Of a DNA stretch of 22,799 nucleotides, positions 9,201 to 19,225 are shown one piece after another. The notes beneath the pieces are model-generated. The model ran no database searches. It had not been told where the DNA came from and was given only the letters and a program-made list of their open reading frames with translations. Each line of letters begins with the position of its first letter. Position 1 is the first letter of the stretch. The stretch spans positions 1-22,799 of the forward strand of contig LSYV01000198.1 of assembly GCA_001584585.1 (NCBI GenBank). The letters run 5' to 3'. The position numbers and the translations under genes were made by a program. Origin of the DNA: Gonium pectorale (Eukaryota; Chlorophyta; Chlorophyceae; Chlamydomonadales; Volvocaceae).

Positions 9201-10185
9201 CCTGCCGGTCCCCGTACAGCCCTCCCTGCTGGCAACTGGGGTGAGTGAGGATGGGGAATGCCTCAGCAGTTGGGTGGGAGTGTTGCACGATTCTACGGTC
9301 TTCTCTTGGCATGCGCCAGGTCAGAGCGAATGGATCGTTCTAGGGGCCTCACTGAACCCGTCCTAACCGCGCCGCTCCTGCCTGCGGCCCCTGGCCCTGC
9401 AGGCGCCCCTGACGCTGCATGTGGGGCTGGGCAAGTGGGCCGCCCCGGTGGGCGCCTGCGCCGCCTCCGCACCGGCGCCCACGCCCGCCTCCTCCTGGAA
9501 GCAGCGCGCACTGCACCAGCTGGGAGTGGCGCAGCCGCTGGGCGCTCCGGCCCCCTCCTCCTCCATGCCATGGGCCGTACAGGTACGAGCAGGGAGTGTT
9601 GTCGTACAGCACGTGTGTGCAATTGCGTGCGGGGCAGGCTGCTGGCGGCTTGGTTGGCTGGGGCTGGCCTTTGGTTTTCCTAGGGTTATCCCCGTGTCCT
9701 GCTGCGCTTCATAGGGACACGGCCTTGGCGAGCTTCTTGTTCCCCTCAAGGAATGATTCTCGCGTGTACTCTCCAATGACTATCGGCTCAGTTCGGCTCA
9801 CAATTCCTGTTTGGTCCTGTCTGGTTCTTGAATTGAGCGCTGGCAGCCCGCGGGCGCCCAGTCGGGCGAGCCGCCCCATATCCGCACTCTGTACGCTGAG
9901 TCTCCCAGACGCTGACAAAGACTCCGATCCCGACTCGTCCGCGCTCTCCCGCCTCAGGACGGCGCCCGCTCCTGCCTGTCGGGCCCCGGCGGCTGCCCCG
10001 GCGGCTCCACGGCCCCCCACTGGCTGTCGCCGCAGCTGCAGTCGCAGCAGCTGCAGCTGCCCACGATGATGCCCCAGACGGTGCCGATGCTCTTACAGCA
10101 GCCCTGCTACGCCAGCGTGTACGACATGGGCCGGGGGCTGGCATGCGGCGGCGCGTTTGCCGACCCGCAGGCGTTCTTCGTCTGA
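6244..10185 (+). CDS. R2R3-MYB transcription factor
   Basis: Exons: 6244-6369, 6596-6699, 6764-6836, 6963-6993, 7138-7176, 7348-7408, 7758-9240, 9403-9582, 9958-10185. They sum to 2325 bases, 774 residues plus stop, with every junction phase-consistent. Residues 37-84 form repeat R2 (Trp39, Trp59, Trp78) and 89-136 repeat R3 (Phe91, Trp110, Trp129); Phe for the first R3 Trp is normal in plant-type R2R3 proteins. The recognition helices read GRSGKSCRLRWWNHLSP and GRTDNAVKNRWNSTLKRK, closest in my memory to the land-plant MYB44/MYB77 group. There is no R1 repeat. The tail is long and low-complexity: acidic and His-rich patches, a basic KRARH around 8533, a polyGln tract, and Gln-rich ends suited to transcription activation. 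It is presumably nuclear and DNA-binding; target genes cannot be told. ATG 6244 is the only Met after an in-frame stop at 6172-6174, so the start is well supported unless an upstream exon exists. Confidence 0.9.
6963..6993 (+). other. 31-nt microexon of the MYB gene
   Basis: The exon between CGCAG and GTGAGAC encodes SHEKYGNKWS plus one base, the centre of R3 including Trp110. It is needed for a complete R3 repeat and is easily missed by gene finders. Confidence 0.85.
9022..9090 (+). repeat. CAG/CAA repeat encoding polyglutamine in the MYB tail
   Basis: Mixed CAA and CAG codons give ten Gln in a row, followed by Leu-, Ala- and Phe-interrupted Gln runs. Mixed codons tend to stabilise such tracts against slippage. 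Gln-rich segments are common in algal transcription factors. Confidence 0.9.
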
Positions 10186-10387
10186 CCGAGCGGCGCAGGC
10201 CCTTTGGGTGATTTTGATATCGGCACCGCCGGGGCTCCAGGGCTGTGGCGTGGTCTTGAAGGGGCGGGCGGTCTGGGGCCCCGCTGGCCTTGCTTGGCGC
10301 ACAGGCGCGTCGGCGCAGTGAGCAGTAATCGTTTTGCGCCGTGCACGGACGAGCAGCCGTTTGCATCGCCGCCGGCGTTCCCGGGTT

Positions 10388-10392
10388 TGTAA
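10388..10392 (+). terminator. Polyadenylation signal TGTAA of the MYB gene
   Basis: TGTAA occurs 203 bases after the MYB stop codon, a normal distance, and is the first one downstream. This is the best-placed polyadenylation signal in the window. Confidence 0.6.
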
Positions 10393-11535
10393 GGGTGCGT
10401 TGTGGGTTTTCAAGCGTTGGTGTGTATGACTCAGGAATAATGCTTTTTGGATCCGGTACGGCGCGGAGCTGCTGGTACTGCTGGTGAGCCATAGGGGAAG
10501 TAATGCTTGCTGAGCCGCTCCTGGCCGTGCGGGCAGGACTGGGGGCCGCGCGCATTGGGCGGTGCCACCGGTTTGCCGCATGCCTCAGGGCGCGCTTTTT
10601 TCTCCTAAAGGCTACCATAAGGGGGCTACGCTGGGGGCAGCTCGCATGGTGACGGTGCCGAAAACATGCACCGGAAAACCTACATGTCGGTTCAATATTC
10701 TACACCTGTAGGTGGGAATTCGCCGGGTTATTATAAGTATAACAACAAAGGTTTGTTGTGTTGACGATCAGGCCGGATTTTACGGGCCTTGTGGTTTTCT
10801 GCATGGTAGTCTGTGCGTGTATGAGCAAACACGGTGCTGGTGTACCGCAAGCGTAACTGTGGGTCTTGCACGTCTGCTGTTATCATTGCACACCGAAGTG
10901 CTCTACCTTCGGAAACGCGCAAGCGACCGCGCCGGTACGACTTTGCGCTTGAGGGCTGGGCCCGCCACCCGTTTGCGCGGAGTTGGTGGGTGACGCGGCT
11001 GGCTCCGTCACGTAGGCCCTCGCCCGAGCATTTATGCGTGTGGCTTGTGCAGCTCTCCCGTTCCCCTGACATGATGCTGGGTATGGGCTATGTGTGTGTG
11101 TATGTTGCATCCCTGACCGACGCTTGCCTGGGGCGCAACCCGCCCAAACGCGAGACTGCCTGTCCTTCAGTCCCCGGGGCCCTCGGTGGCGTTGCGTCGT
11201 GGAGAGGCGGCGCGCGTCGCTGTGACCGCCACACTGTGGCAACAATGTGGCTACGATGAGGGATCGCGGAGAGCGCTGTGCGCCACAGAGCACAAGGGTT
11301 GCGGGTGGAGTGTGTCGAGGAGGAAATGAGCTGTTGCGAGTTATGCTAGCTGAACGGGAGAGCATCATACGCCGGAGAGCATCGTGATGCCGGGAAGGGT
11401 GCCCGGCGGGACGCGCGGGTATGTCTGCCGGACCTATACGGAGGAGAGGCGCACCGCCGTTTCCACAAAGCATTTTACCGTACAAGACCTTTGGTGGAGT
11501 TGGGATATGTGTTACCTTGCGAGCACGTGTGGTTT

Positions 11536-11563
11536 GTGTACGGCCGGCATTCATGCCGTACAC
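11536..11563. repeat. Inverted repeat, 9-bp arms, with nested inner hairpin
   Basis: GTGTACGGC and GCCGTACAC are perfect reverse complements around ten bases. Overlapping this, CGGCAT-TC-ATGCCG forms an alternative inner stem. Both cannot use the shared bases at once, so two foldings compete. Confidence 0.55.
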
Positions 11564-12341
11564 GGCGCCGGCTGTGGTTGTACCATTGGGTCGCTTACCA
11601 AACGCTGTCAGTATGTCTCCGGTACGGTTGAGTTTGACCGGCTTCGCTCCCTGTCAGCCGGCCTCGAACCAACTACTTTTTTGTTCGCGAAAGAGGGAGT
11701 GCCCAGTGAGGGATCGTCGTGAAGTGAGGACTGTGGGGTTGATGAGGCGTGTGTGTGAGGCGAAAGGCGCGTGTGTCGTGCATGTATGTCCACCTAAAAC
11801 GTGACGATTTGGCATCTGGCACCTGAGGGACCGCAGGAGGCGGCGCAGAGACGGATGGCAGCGCCACTGCGCCCCATTGGGTGCTGGATTCGGCGGTGTG
11901 TATGTGAGTTAATGTATGTGGGTTGGTGAAGAGCCCTGGCGGGTGAGACCGTGTGGGGCAAGGCATGGCGAGCCGGCGGCTGGAAATAATGCCGTTCGGT
12001 GCCTCACTCCGCACCCCATGCACTCCGCCGTTGCGACGGCCCTTGGGAGGAGATTCTCGGCCACTGTCCAGCGCTTCCGGTGGCATGATGTGTGTGCGGC
12101 ATGATGTGCGCGCAGCAGCCTGGTCTGTGCGCTCATCCGCAGACATGTGTGTAGTGGTGGTGTTGATGGTGGTTTGGGCTACCGGCCCGTTTCGTGAGAC
12201 TTGTCCCAGACTTTGTGCACGTTTCCCGCGCATTGCTATGTTCTGTTTGGTTGTGGTATGAGCACCTTGGTGTAAGGGCCCGAGTTTCAAAGAACAAGAG
12301 CGCCGTGTCGCGTGTCAGGACGTAGCAGATCTCACCGATGG

Positions 12342-12369
12342 AAAGGGCGCAGACAACGGGGCGCCCTTT
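12342..12369. repeat. Hairpin with perfect 9-bp stem
   Basis: AAAGGGCGC (12342-12350) pairs fully with GCGCCCTTT (12361-12369) around a 10-base loop. It lies about 0.9 kb upstream of the pyruvate dehydrogenase start. Function unknown. Confidence 0.55.
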
Positions 12370-13295
12370 GAGGCAGACAGCCCTTCCGTGAAGAGAACCA
12401 CCAGGATCCTGCCCTATGTACAGCGCACCACGGCAGCCGAGCCGAGACCAAACACCGGCGGCACGTACACGAGGAGAGTGAGAGGACAAAACCAAGCCCT
12501 GGCCAGCTTCTAACGTGGCGTCAGATAGGTACATAGGTTACTCACTCAGCCGCGGGCACGTCAAGTGCACCGCGAGAGGTGCAGCTAACTTCACCGCTGA
12601 TCCGAACCGGGAGGGCCCGTCGGCTTGTCTCCTTCGCCCGCCAGGCCTTGCTTCCCAGGCGCCCTAGCTACTGAAAACGTAGAACTTTCGGGTGTGCATG
12701 TCCGCAGAGATTCCCTGCCTCTGCTTTCTGCTCTTTCTGCTTTCCCCCGCGGCGGTGCTGCATCGACACTGCAACATATGGACTGCGGGTGGCTCGCGGC
12801 CCATGGACCCAGGCGAGGCACTTTGCGGCCCGGCCAGGTCCCTGCAACCTGCCCTCTTTTCTCTCCTTTCCTCCCGCTGTCCTCCCTAATTCTTTGATGG
12901 CCTCCTTGTGCGTCCGTCCACAAGAGCAGCTGATTGATGTACTTTCTCGTGGGCTAGTCAGAACCTCAAAGCGGGGGCTCATGAGCAGCATGTCAAGGCA
13001 GTCGGGAGACCATCCAAAGCATTCTCCGAACTAGAGAGGCGCCCACAGGTGGCGCTCGGAGGTGAGGGTTGTGCCAGGGTTTGTGCCACGGACCGGGCAT
13101 GCGTGATTAACTCTTTTCGCCTATGTAAAGGTCACCTTGTAAGGCGAATGAGGACGAAGGCTGGCAAGCTGAGAGCGTCCCGCTAATTTTACGTACGACT
13201 AGGGGTTTTCCTTTCGCGGCATGCACACACACTGTTGATGACCTTGACCTGCGTACTTGGTAGGGGGATTGAGCCATCCTAGGGCCTCAGGAGAA

Positions 13296-13459
13296 ATGTT
13301 GCCCTCCATCCTCCAGCAGTGCCGTCGCGGCCATGGCCTCCTCTCTGTAAGTGTACTGTAGGCCGATAAGATGGTCGTAGCAGCGGTTATCTTACGTGTT
13401 ACTATGCGCAGCGCCTGCCGAGGGTCGCCGCAGGGCGGGGGTTCGCCAGCCAGACCGAG
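13296..13459 (+). other. Two small exons encoding the mitochondrial targeting peptide of E1 beta
   Basis: Exon 1 (13296-13346) reads [17 protein letters not shown] and ends at GTAAGT; exon 2 (13412-13459) reads [16 protein letters not shown] between TGCGCAG and GTATGC. Both are whole numbers of codons, and exon 3 starts in phase with MTVRDAL. The combined 33 residues are basic and Ser/Ala/Leu-rich, as expected of a matrix presequence. Confidence 0.75.
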
Positions 13460-16400
13460 GTATGCTGGCTTGAATGCAGCTCTCAGATGACAAATGGTTC
13501 CTAAAGCCAATTGCGCAGATGACGGTGCGTGACGCGCTCAACTCTGCTCTCGATGAGGAGCTGGCGCGTGACGACAAGGTCTACGTGCTGGGCGAGGAGG
13601 TATGTTCCCGCCGTGCGCTCAGCAATGGATTGCATCTTTCTCACTGCTTCCCTCCGCCCTCACAACCAGGTCGGCGAGTACCAGGGCGCCTACAAGGTGC
13701 GCAATCATGGAACACGTGTCGCTGTTCGGTGTGTCGGCGCTTACCCCGTTCCCTACCGCAGATTACGAGGGGTCTGCTCCAAAAGTTTGGCCCTGATCGG
13801 GTGAAGGACACGCCCATCACCGAGGTGGGTACTCACTGCCGCATGGACTGTTGCATCTCCACGCTGTTACCGATGTGCCGACACCGATGCCCCCTCAGGC
13901 TGGCTTCACCGGCATTGCCGTCGGATCGGCGTTCGCTGGGCTACGCCCTGTTTGCGAGTTCATGACCTGGAACTTTGCCATGCAAGCCATCGACCAGATT
14001 ATCAACTCGGCGGCTAAGACCCTCTACATGTCGGCGGGTCAGATCAACTGTCCTATCGTGTTCCGCGGCCCCAATGGCGCTGCGGCTGGTGTTGCTGCGC
14101 AGCACTCGCAGTGCTTTGCGTCCTGGTACAGCTCCGTACCCGGCCTCAAGGTGCGGCCCGGCAGGGTTTCGGACGATCTTGGGGGGAGGCAGGGCCCTGG
14201 CCGGCGCAGCTGCCGTCCGCTGTAGCGAGACGAGGCGATGACTGATGAGAGTGCGCTGCTGCCATGGCCGCCGGCGGCGGGGCGACGACCCGGGTTTGGC
14301 AGCTGGGCAGCTGGCGGTCTAGGCGAAGGGACATGGAAGTTGGCAGCTTTGAGCGGGGCCGACAGGCAACACTCACATGTCCCTGGCGCATGAATGCACT
14401 CCACCGTCACCTCCGCCGTCGCCGCCGCCACCCCATCCCGCTCCAGCCCGCGCCAAGCCGGTGCTGCCGCCGCAACCCCGTCCCACCTCCAACCACTCTT
14501 CCCTACATCGCAACCTGCCACCCGCCATCACCGCCCTCCGTAGGTGCTTGCGCCCTACGACGCCGAGGACGCTCGCGGTCTGCTCAAGGCGGCCATCCGG
14601 GACCCCGACCCAGTGGTGTTCCTGGAGAATGAGATCCTGTACGGCCAGGCCTTCCCCGTCACCCCGCAGGTGGGCCACCCAGCAGTCGGGGGCCGGGAAT
14701 GCTAGCCGGACGCGCGGTTCTGTAGCGATACAGGACGAGGGGCGAGGACCGGGGTGGGGTAAGGGGTTGCTGGGCTTCAGGTCGGGCTTCAGGGCGGGAG
14801 TTGGGAGTGAGCCGGGGTAAGGCGGAGGATGGGTCTGCACGACGGTAGGGAGCGGGGTAGGTGTGCGGGTGCCGGGGCGCGGGGCAGCAGGCACGGGGCG
14901 GATAGGAGGGTGCCGAGGCTGGCATCAGGAGCCCTGGCACGGACTCTTGCGAGCGGCGGTGCCGTTGGGCTGCCTCCGTGCGGCGTGTGGAGCACACGGC
15001 GCGTCGCAGCTAGGCCGGACCGCAGCCTTTGCCGGCTGCCACCACTCTTTGGGGCCGCATGGCATGAGGGAGCGTCGGCAGAAAAGCAACAGCAGCAGGA
15101 GGAGGAGGAGAAGCAGCAGCGGCGACAGCGACGGTGGGTAGTGGAGAGGGTGGCGTCATTGTCGCTGCGACGCCTTCGGCCGGCCGCTCCACCGAGCAGC
15201 CCTCGGGAGGACATGGGCGACGTGCGCTCTCCAACCGGGTCGTCATGCAGCGGCTTACTGGTCGCTCATTACTACAGCCGCGGCGGCAGCGGCGGGAGCT
15301 GATGGCGGGCTGCAGCGTCGGTCGAGCAGCGCGGACGCGCCGCCAGCAGCCGTCGCGCTGGTCTCGGGCCTGTGCCGCCCGCTTGGCTGAGCACCGCCTT
15401 GGGGCCTGCCTGCCTGCCGGGTGGGCCTGCCCGGCTGTGCGGTCCAATGGGTTGGGCAGTGGCGAGGGGCAGGGGGCGGCCTCCCGGAGTGCGGTGCCTC
15501 GGCGACACCTGCGCCAGGCGGGCCCCGCGTTCCGCCCGCCCGCCCGCTCGCCCGCCCGCCAGCAGCACATCATCCCGACAGCAGTCCCGACGGGGTTGAA
15601 GCGAGGCCCGTGCGGCGCAGCGTACTCGCGCTGGCGGCGTGGGCACGCCGGGTTGCCTCGCGGGCTGCAGCTGCCACGCGGGGTGGCCTCGGGTCGCTCG
15701 GGACCACCCACTGGCCTGGCAGCGACTGTGCCCGCGCTGCAGCAATGCATGGGCTGTCGCAGCACGGGCGCGTTGCGTGCTGGAGAGCCGGCTTGGGGCA
15801 GCGCATTGGCCCAGTCGCGGGTATCCGCTGGAGGTATCCTCCGTGCCAGTATACCCCGGTATCGGCAGCGGTGGTAGCGGCAGGAGCCGGCGCGCCAGCT
15901 ACGACGGGCTCGGACAGCGACACTGTGCTGGCGGGCGGGCCTCCTCGCGGTGGCACAGTGGCCGCTGCTGGGCGGTGCGGCCAAGGCGGCGTCAGGCGAC
16001 GCCTGCAGTGTTGCGGAGCACAGCGGGGGAGAAGCGGTCGCAATTGCGCGGGGGGATGCGCGGGCGGCTACGGGCCATGGGCTACCCCGTGTCGCCCCAG
16101 CCTAGCAGGCGGTGCGGCAGGCGCCGCAGCTCCTCTGCCTGGGCGAGCTGCGCTCGCCCTCATGGGTTACGGCCGCAATGTGGTTCGTCGGGGCATTCTC
16201 GGCCGGCCGCATCGAACCTTCAGGACGGAGCCCGGAGCCAATCAAATATCTGCTGCTCGCCCATTAAGGTTCCGCCCTGGTCCCCGCTCACAGCCCGCTC
16301 CTTCCCCCATGTGCTGTCCCAGGTCCTCGACAAGGACTTCACGCTCCCCATTGGCAAGGCCAAGGTGATGCGCGAGGGCAAGCATGTGACGCTGGTGTCG

Positions 16401-17477
16401 TTCTCCAAGATGGTGGGCTACTGCCTCAAAGCGGCCGATACGCTGGCCAAGGAAGGCATCGACGTCGAGGTGGGCAGCACTCGACCTGGGAGGGGGGGCC
16501 TCCCGAGGCGCCCCGGGGGTAGGCTCTTTTCGGTCTTAGGACAAGGCCCCTTGGGTCATGTGCGCCATGGGTCGCCAAGTGCCGGTACCCTGAGAACCCT
16601 GCTTCCTCAGGCAGCCCGGCCCTCCCTCCCTCCTGCCCTCCTCATCAGGCTTGCTCCTAGCCGGTTTATCAAATACAGGGGCCTTTGCCTCCCCCCCTCG
16701 GCCCGACGGCCCCGCGGCTTCGGGCTGAGCGCCCCCCGGCGGCCCTGACCCCCACCCCCGCCCCCACCCACTCTCCTGCAGGTGATCAACCTGCGCTCCA
16801 TTAAGCCGCTCGACAAGGACACGCTGATCGCCTCGCTCAAGAAGACGCACAAGATGGTGACGGTGGAGGAGGGCTGGCCGCAGTGTGGCGTGGGCAGCGA
16901 GGTGTCGGCGCTCATGATGGAGCACGCCTTCGACGAGCTGGACGCCCCGGTGCTGCGGGTCACGGGTGGGTGGCGGAGCGACTGGCGGGCCACATGGACG
17001 ACGCGCGGGGCCGGAGAGAGTGGGGTGGCCGATGCGGGGCGGGGAAACGTTAAGGGGCCTTTCCTAACTGGCCCGGTCACGGTTGGGTGGCTCACGGGAT
17101 GGGGTTACGCACAAGACGGGGCACGTGCGGGTGGGCGTTCGTGAGGCAACAGGTAGGGCCGGGGCGGCAGAGCTGTGGGCGCCAAGTACGTGCACAATCG
17201 CTCCCTCTAAAGCACACTGCGGGCCGCACCGTGCCCGCACGCCCTCTCCCACTTTCGACGCTACTGCGGCCATACCGCACCGCACCGCTCGCTCCCAGTG
17301 ACAAACCGCCTGCATCTTTGTTGTCACGAACGGCAGTTTGCCTGCCCTCTTACGCTGCTCACCATGTGACCCCCGCCCGCAGGCGCCGAGGTGCCCATGC
17401 CGTACGCTGCCAACCTGGAGGCGGCCGCGCTGCCGCAGATTGACGACATCGTCAAGGCGGTCAAGAGCATTGCGTGA
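13296..17477 (+). CDS. PDHB: Pyruvate dehydrogenase E1 component subunit beta, mitochondrial
   Basis: This subunit, with E1 alpha, decarboxylates pyruvate using thiamine diphosphate and passes the acetyl group to lipoyl-E2 in the mitochondrial matrix. Exons: 13296-13346, 13412-13459, 13519-13599, 13670-13696, 13762-13824, 13899-14150, 14544-14669, 16323-16469, 16782-16965, 17383-17477; together 1074 bases, 357 residues, the family's usual length. All junctions keep frame. Residues 1-33 look like a targeting peptide: Arg-rich, no acid before the end, with an RGFAS cleavage-like motif. The N-terminal half carries [24 protein letters not shown] (Glu90 matches the cofactor-contacting Glu of human E1 beta) and [17 protein letters not shown] (His159). 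The C-terminal transketolase domain includes [20 protein letters not shown] and [13 protein letters not shown]. The mitochondrial rather than plastid form is inferred from the targeting peptide and the close likeness to plant and animal mitochondrial sequences. Upstream bases 13460-13518 are best read as a 59-base intron. Confidence 0.95.
14670..16322 (+). other. Large 1653-base intron 7 of the pyruvate dehydrogenase gene
   Basis: This intron is several times longer than the others in the gene (59-417 bases). It starts GTGGGC and ends CCCAG. Inside are a GGA/GCA trinucleotide-rich block (15085-15125), a GCCC-rich run (about 15534-15561) and very GC-rich sequence open in several frames. No protein domain or terminal repeat was recognised in it. 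Confidence 0.8.
15534..15561. repeat. GCCC-rich simple repeat in intron 7
   Basis: CCCGCCCGCCCG-type units with one CTCG interruption; the minus strand is G-rich, mirroring the (GGGC)n run near 661. Confidence 0.6.
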
Positions 17478-18429
17478 ACAGGGGATGCCAGCATCTAGCG
17501 AGACACTTTGCCTGAATGCGCGCAGCTAGAGAGGTGTGAGTGAGGGCAGAGGGGACGAGGTAACGGCAGCGTTGGGCGAGGGGTACAGCGCAGTGGAAGC
17601 TGCAGTAGCAGGAGCAGAGGCCGGAGTTTGCTGCTTGGGCTTGCGGAGCGGGCAGCGGGCCACGACATGGGGACGCGGGGGTGACGCGGGACTAACGGTA
17701 GGGCGGCGGCGGAAAGGGCGTTACATGGCGAGCGGAGGCCCCCGCTGCGTTGGTGTGTGTGGCTGAACTGAAAGAGGGGCGTGGCGTTGCGCCCCGGGGC
17801 GTCGGAGACCGTGGACCGGGTGGAGCTGGGGCGGCTTCGACGCCGGGCGGGTGCCGTTGCTTATCATGCGGGCCTCCCTTGGCTCGAAAGGAAGAAGAAA
17901 GCCCGGAAAATAGCTTGGAGCACCCTGTTTATCTGTGCGCGCGGGCCCTGGCAGCTCGTCGCGAGTTTCGTGTCTGATGCATCAAAATGCTCGGCAGTAT
18001 GGATTCTTCAAGGGCGGTTGGGACAGTGATTTTCTCACCGCCCGCGCGGGACGGGCCATTCGATGGTTGTCGGGTCTCGGGGGCACGGCCTGTGGACTGA
18101 TGGGTGGTCGGATGGGGATGGGCGTGGTGGCCTAGCTGGCCGAGCCGGGAGCTGGCCGCCTGGTCAGATGCAGGCTCGGTGCGGCTCCCCGTCGGCGTCT
18201 GTGGTTTTTGCGGCTGTGGGGGCGAGCTTTCCCTGTGTGTCCGGTCCCGGGCAGCACACAGGCCCGGCGGCGGCCTGGGTACCGTATGTGGGTTAGGCCC
18301 CGAACTGCCTAGCGCCTGGCACGGGGGCACGGCGAGGCCGCTGGTCACTGGCCGTACTGCGGTGGGGTGCTGGCGGCAGGGGAGTTCGAATGGCTGCTGG
18401 GTAGTTCCCCGTGATATCCAGGCCGCTGC

Positions 18430-18434
18430 TGTAA
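18430..18434 (+). terminator. Candidate polyadenylation signal TGTAA of the E1 beta gene
   Basis: First TGTAA after the stop at 17477 (about 950 bases); the next is at 18653-18657. Long 3' UTRs are common in volvocine algae, but which site is used cannot be told. Confidence 0.4.
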
Positions 18435-18852
18435 AGGAGGCGAGGCGAAGACGTCACTTTCCCCTGCAGGGGCCGGATGTATGGGTGAATGCAACTCACC
18501 TGGCCCATGATGAAGCGGTGAAGTCTGCGTGCGCCCAGCCCTCTGCGGATATGGCCGTGCCTGTGCTAGGCTGTTGTACAGGGCCTGTTGTTGGGGCCCC
18601 TCATCGGCGGCTCCCCAGGCTCAGCGCTTCGACGGCCACCGGGCCATGCAGGTGTAATTTCCATCGAGTCGTGTTGCCTAGAGGATCCCTCGCCAGCCTT
18701 TGCACGCCGGACTGGTGGTGGTGACTTCGCAGCATCGCAGGCCTGAGCTTGCAGCCGAGACACCCGGCACCGCACGGCACACCACGCACGGCGCCACACA
18801 CCCTTCCTAGCCGCTGTTCTTTCACATCCCCCAGAAAGCAGTGCGATGGCAA

Positions 18853-18915
18853 GGACTGAGCCCAAGCTCTACAAGACTACAACCGATTTGCCGATGTAGA
18901 GCCTGGGCTCAGTCC
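18853..18915. repeat. Long hairpin with 21-nt arms and 21-nt loop
   Basis: Arms at 18853-18873 and 18895-18915 pair over 21 positions with one A-C mismatch (A18865). They begin GGACTGAGCCCAAGCTC and end GCCTGGGCTCAGTCC. The loop is also 21 bases and holds CTACA, which could pair alternatively with the TGTAG of the right arm. The size resembles a small-RNA precursor or a miniature palindromic repeat. Strand and transcription are unknown. Confidence 0.75.
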
Positions 18916-19079
18916 CCCGCGGGAAGGAGAGGACACGACCATGCCGTACGGCTGCCGTAAGAGACGGTGAGGAGGAGCCTTGTTTACTTTCTTCACGTAC
19001 TTGCGCGTGCTTGACAATGGTGCGGGGATTCTCGCACGAGCGCGGCCCTCATACGGGGCCACGCGCTTGGGAAGAACTT

Positions 19080-19087
19080 TGTATAAT
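19080..19087 (+). promoter_or_regulatory. TATA-like element upstream of the histidine kinase gene
   Basis: TGTATAAT lies about 140 bases before the proposed start codon at 19226, in an AT-richer patch. Algal promoters often lack a clear TATA box, so this is only suggestive. Confidence 0.25.
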
Positions 19088-19225
19088 AGCCAAGAGTTTC
19101 AAGTGCCGGGTGTTTGGCTTCGCGTAGCTCATTTCACACTATACAATAGAGTTTGAGAGGCATAGTAGAGGCTCATACCACGACCTCGTGTGGGCCAGCC
19201 GTTCGGAGAGGCGTCGCTAATTAGG

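Larger units (their letters stand above)
10186..13295. other. MYB 3' UTR and gene-poor spacer
   Basis: After the polyadenylation signal at 10388, about 2.9 kb hold no frame with recognisable domains or a G/C third-position bias. Base composition is visibly less GC-rich than in the genes, with many TGTGTG/GTATG words. Two short hairpins stand out (11536-11563 and 12342-12369). No terminal inverted repeats, reverse transcriptase or transposase motifs were seen. The last few hundred bases should include the promoter and 5' UTR of the pyruvate dehydrogenase gene, but I see no clear TATA box. Confidence 0.4.
17478..19225. other. E1 beta 3' UTR and spacer before the histidine kinase gene
   Basis: No supported gene. 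TGTAA words at 18430-18434 and 18653-18657 are about 1 kb after the stop, a plausible though long 3' UTR. The long hairpin at 18853-18915 follows. A TATA-like word lies at 19080-19087. Confidence 0.45.

Noticed and set aside
13333..13346. ATG reading MASS before GTAAGT as the E1 beta start
   Set aside because: It leaves a phase-2 end that would not join exon 2 or exon 3 in frame; the frame from 13296 does.
13460..13479. 20-base intron ending at GAATGCAG before LSDDKWF
   Set aside because: Far too short for a spliceosomal intron; the acceptor at 13518 gives 59 bases and joins directly to MTVRDAL.
15010..15984. 324-residue minus-strand frame within the large E1 beta intron
   Set aside because: Arg/Ala/Pro-rich with no motifs; several frames are open at once here because of high GC.
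18378..18400. GAGTTCGAATGG as a tRNA B-box
   Set aside because: No matching acceptor, D or anticodon stems around it.
19190..19225. GTG at 19190 as the histidine kinase start
   Set aside because: Nuclear genes rarely use GTG; the first ATG in that frame is 19226.
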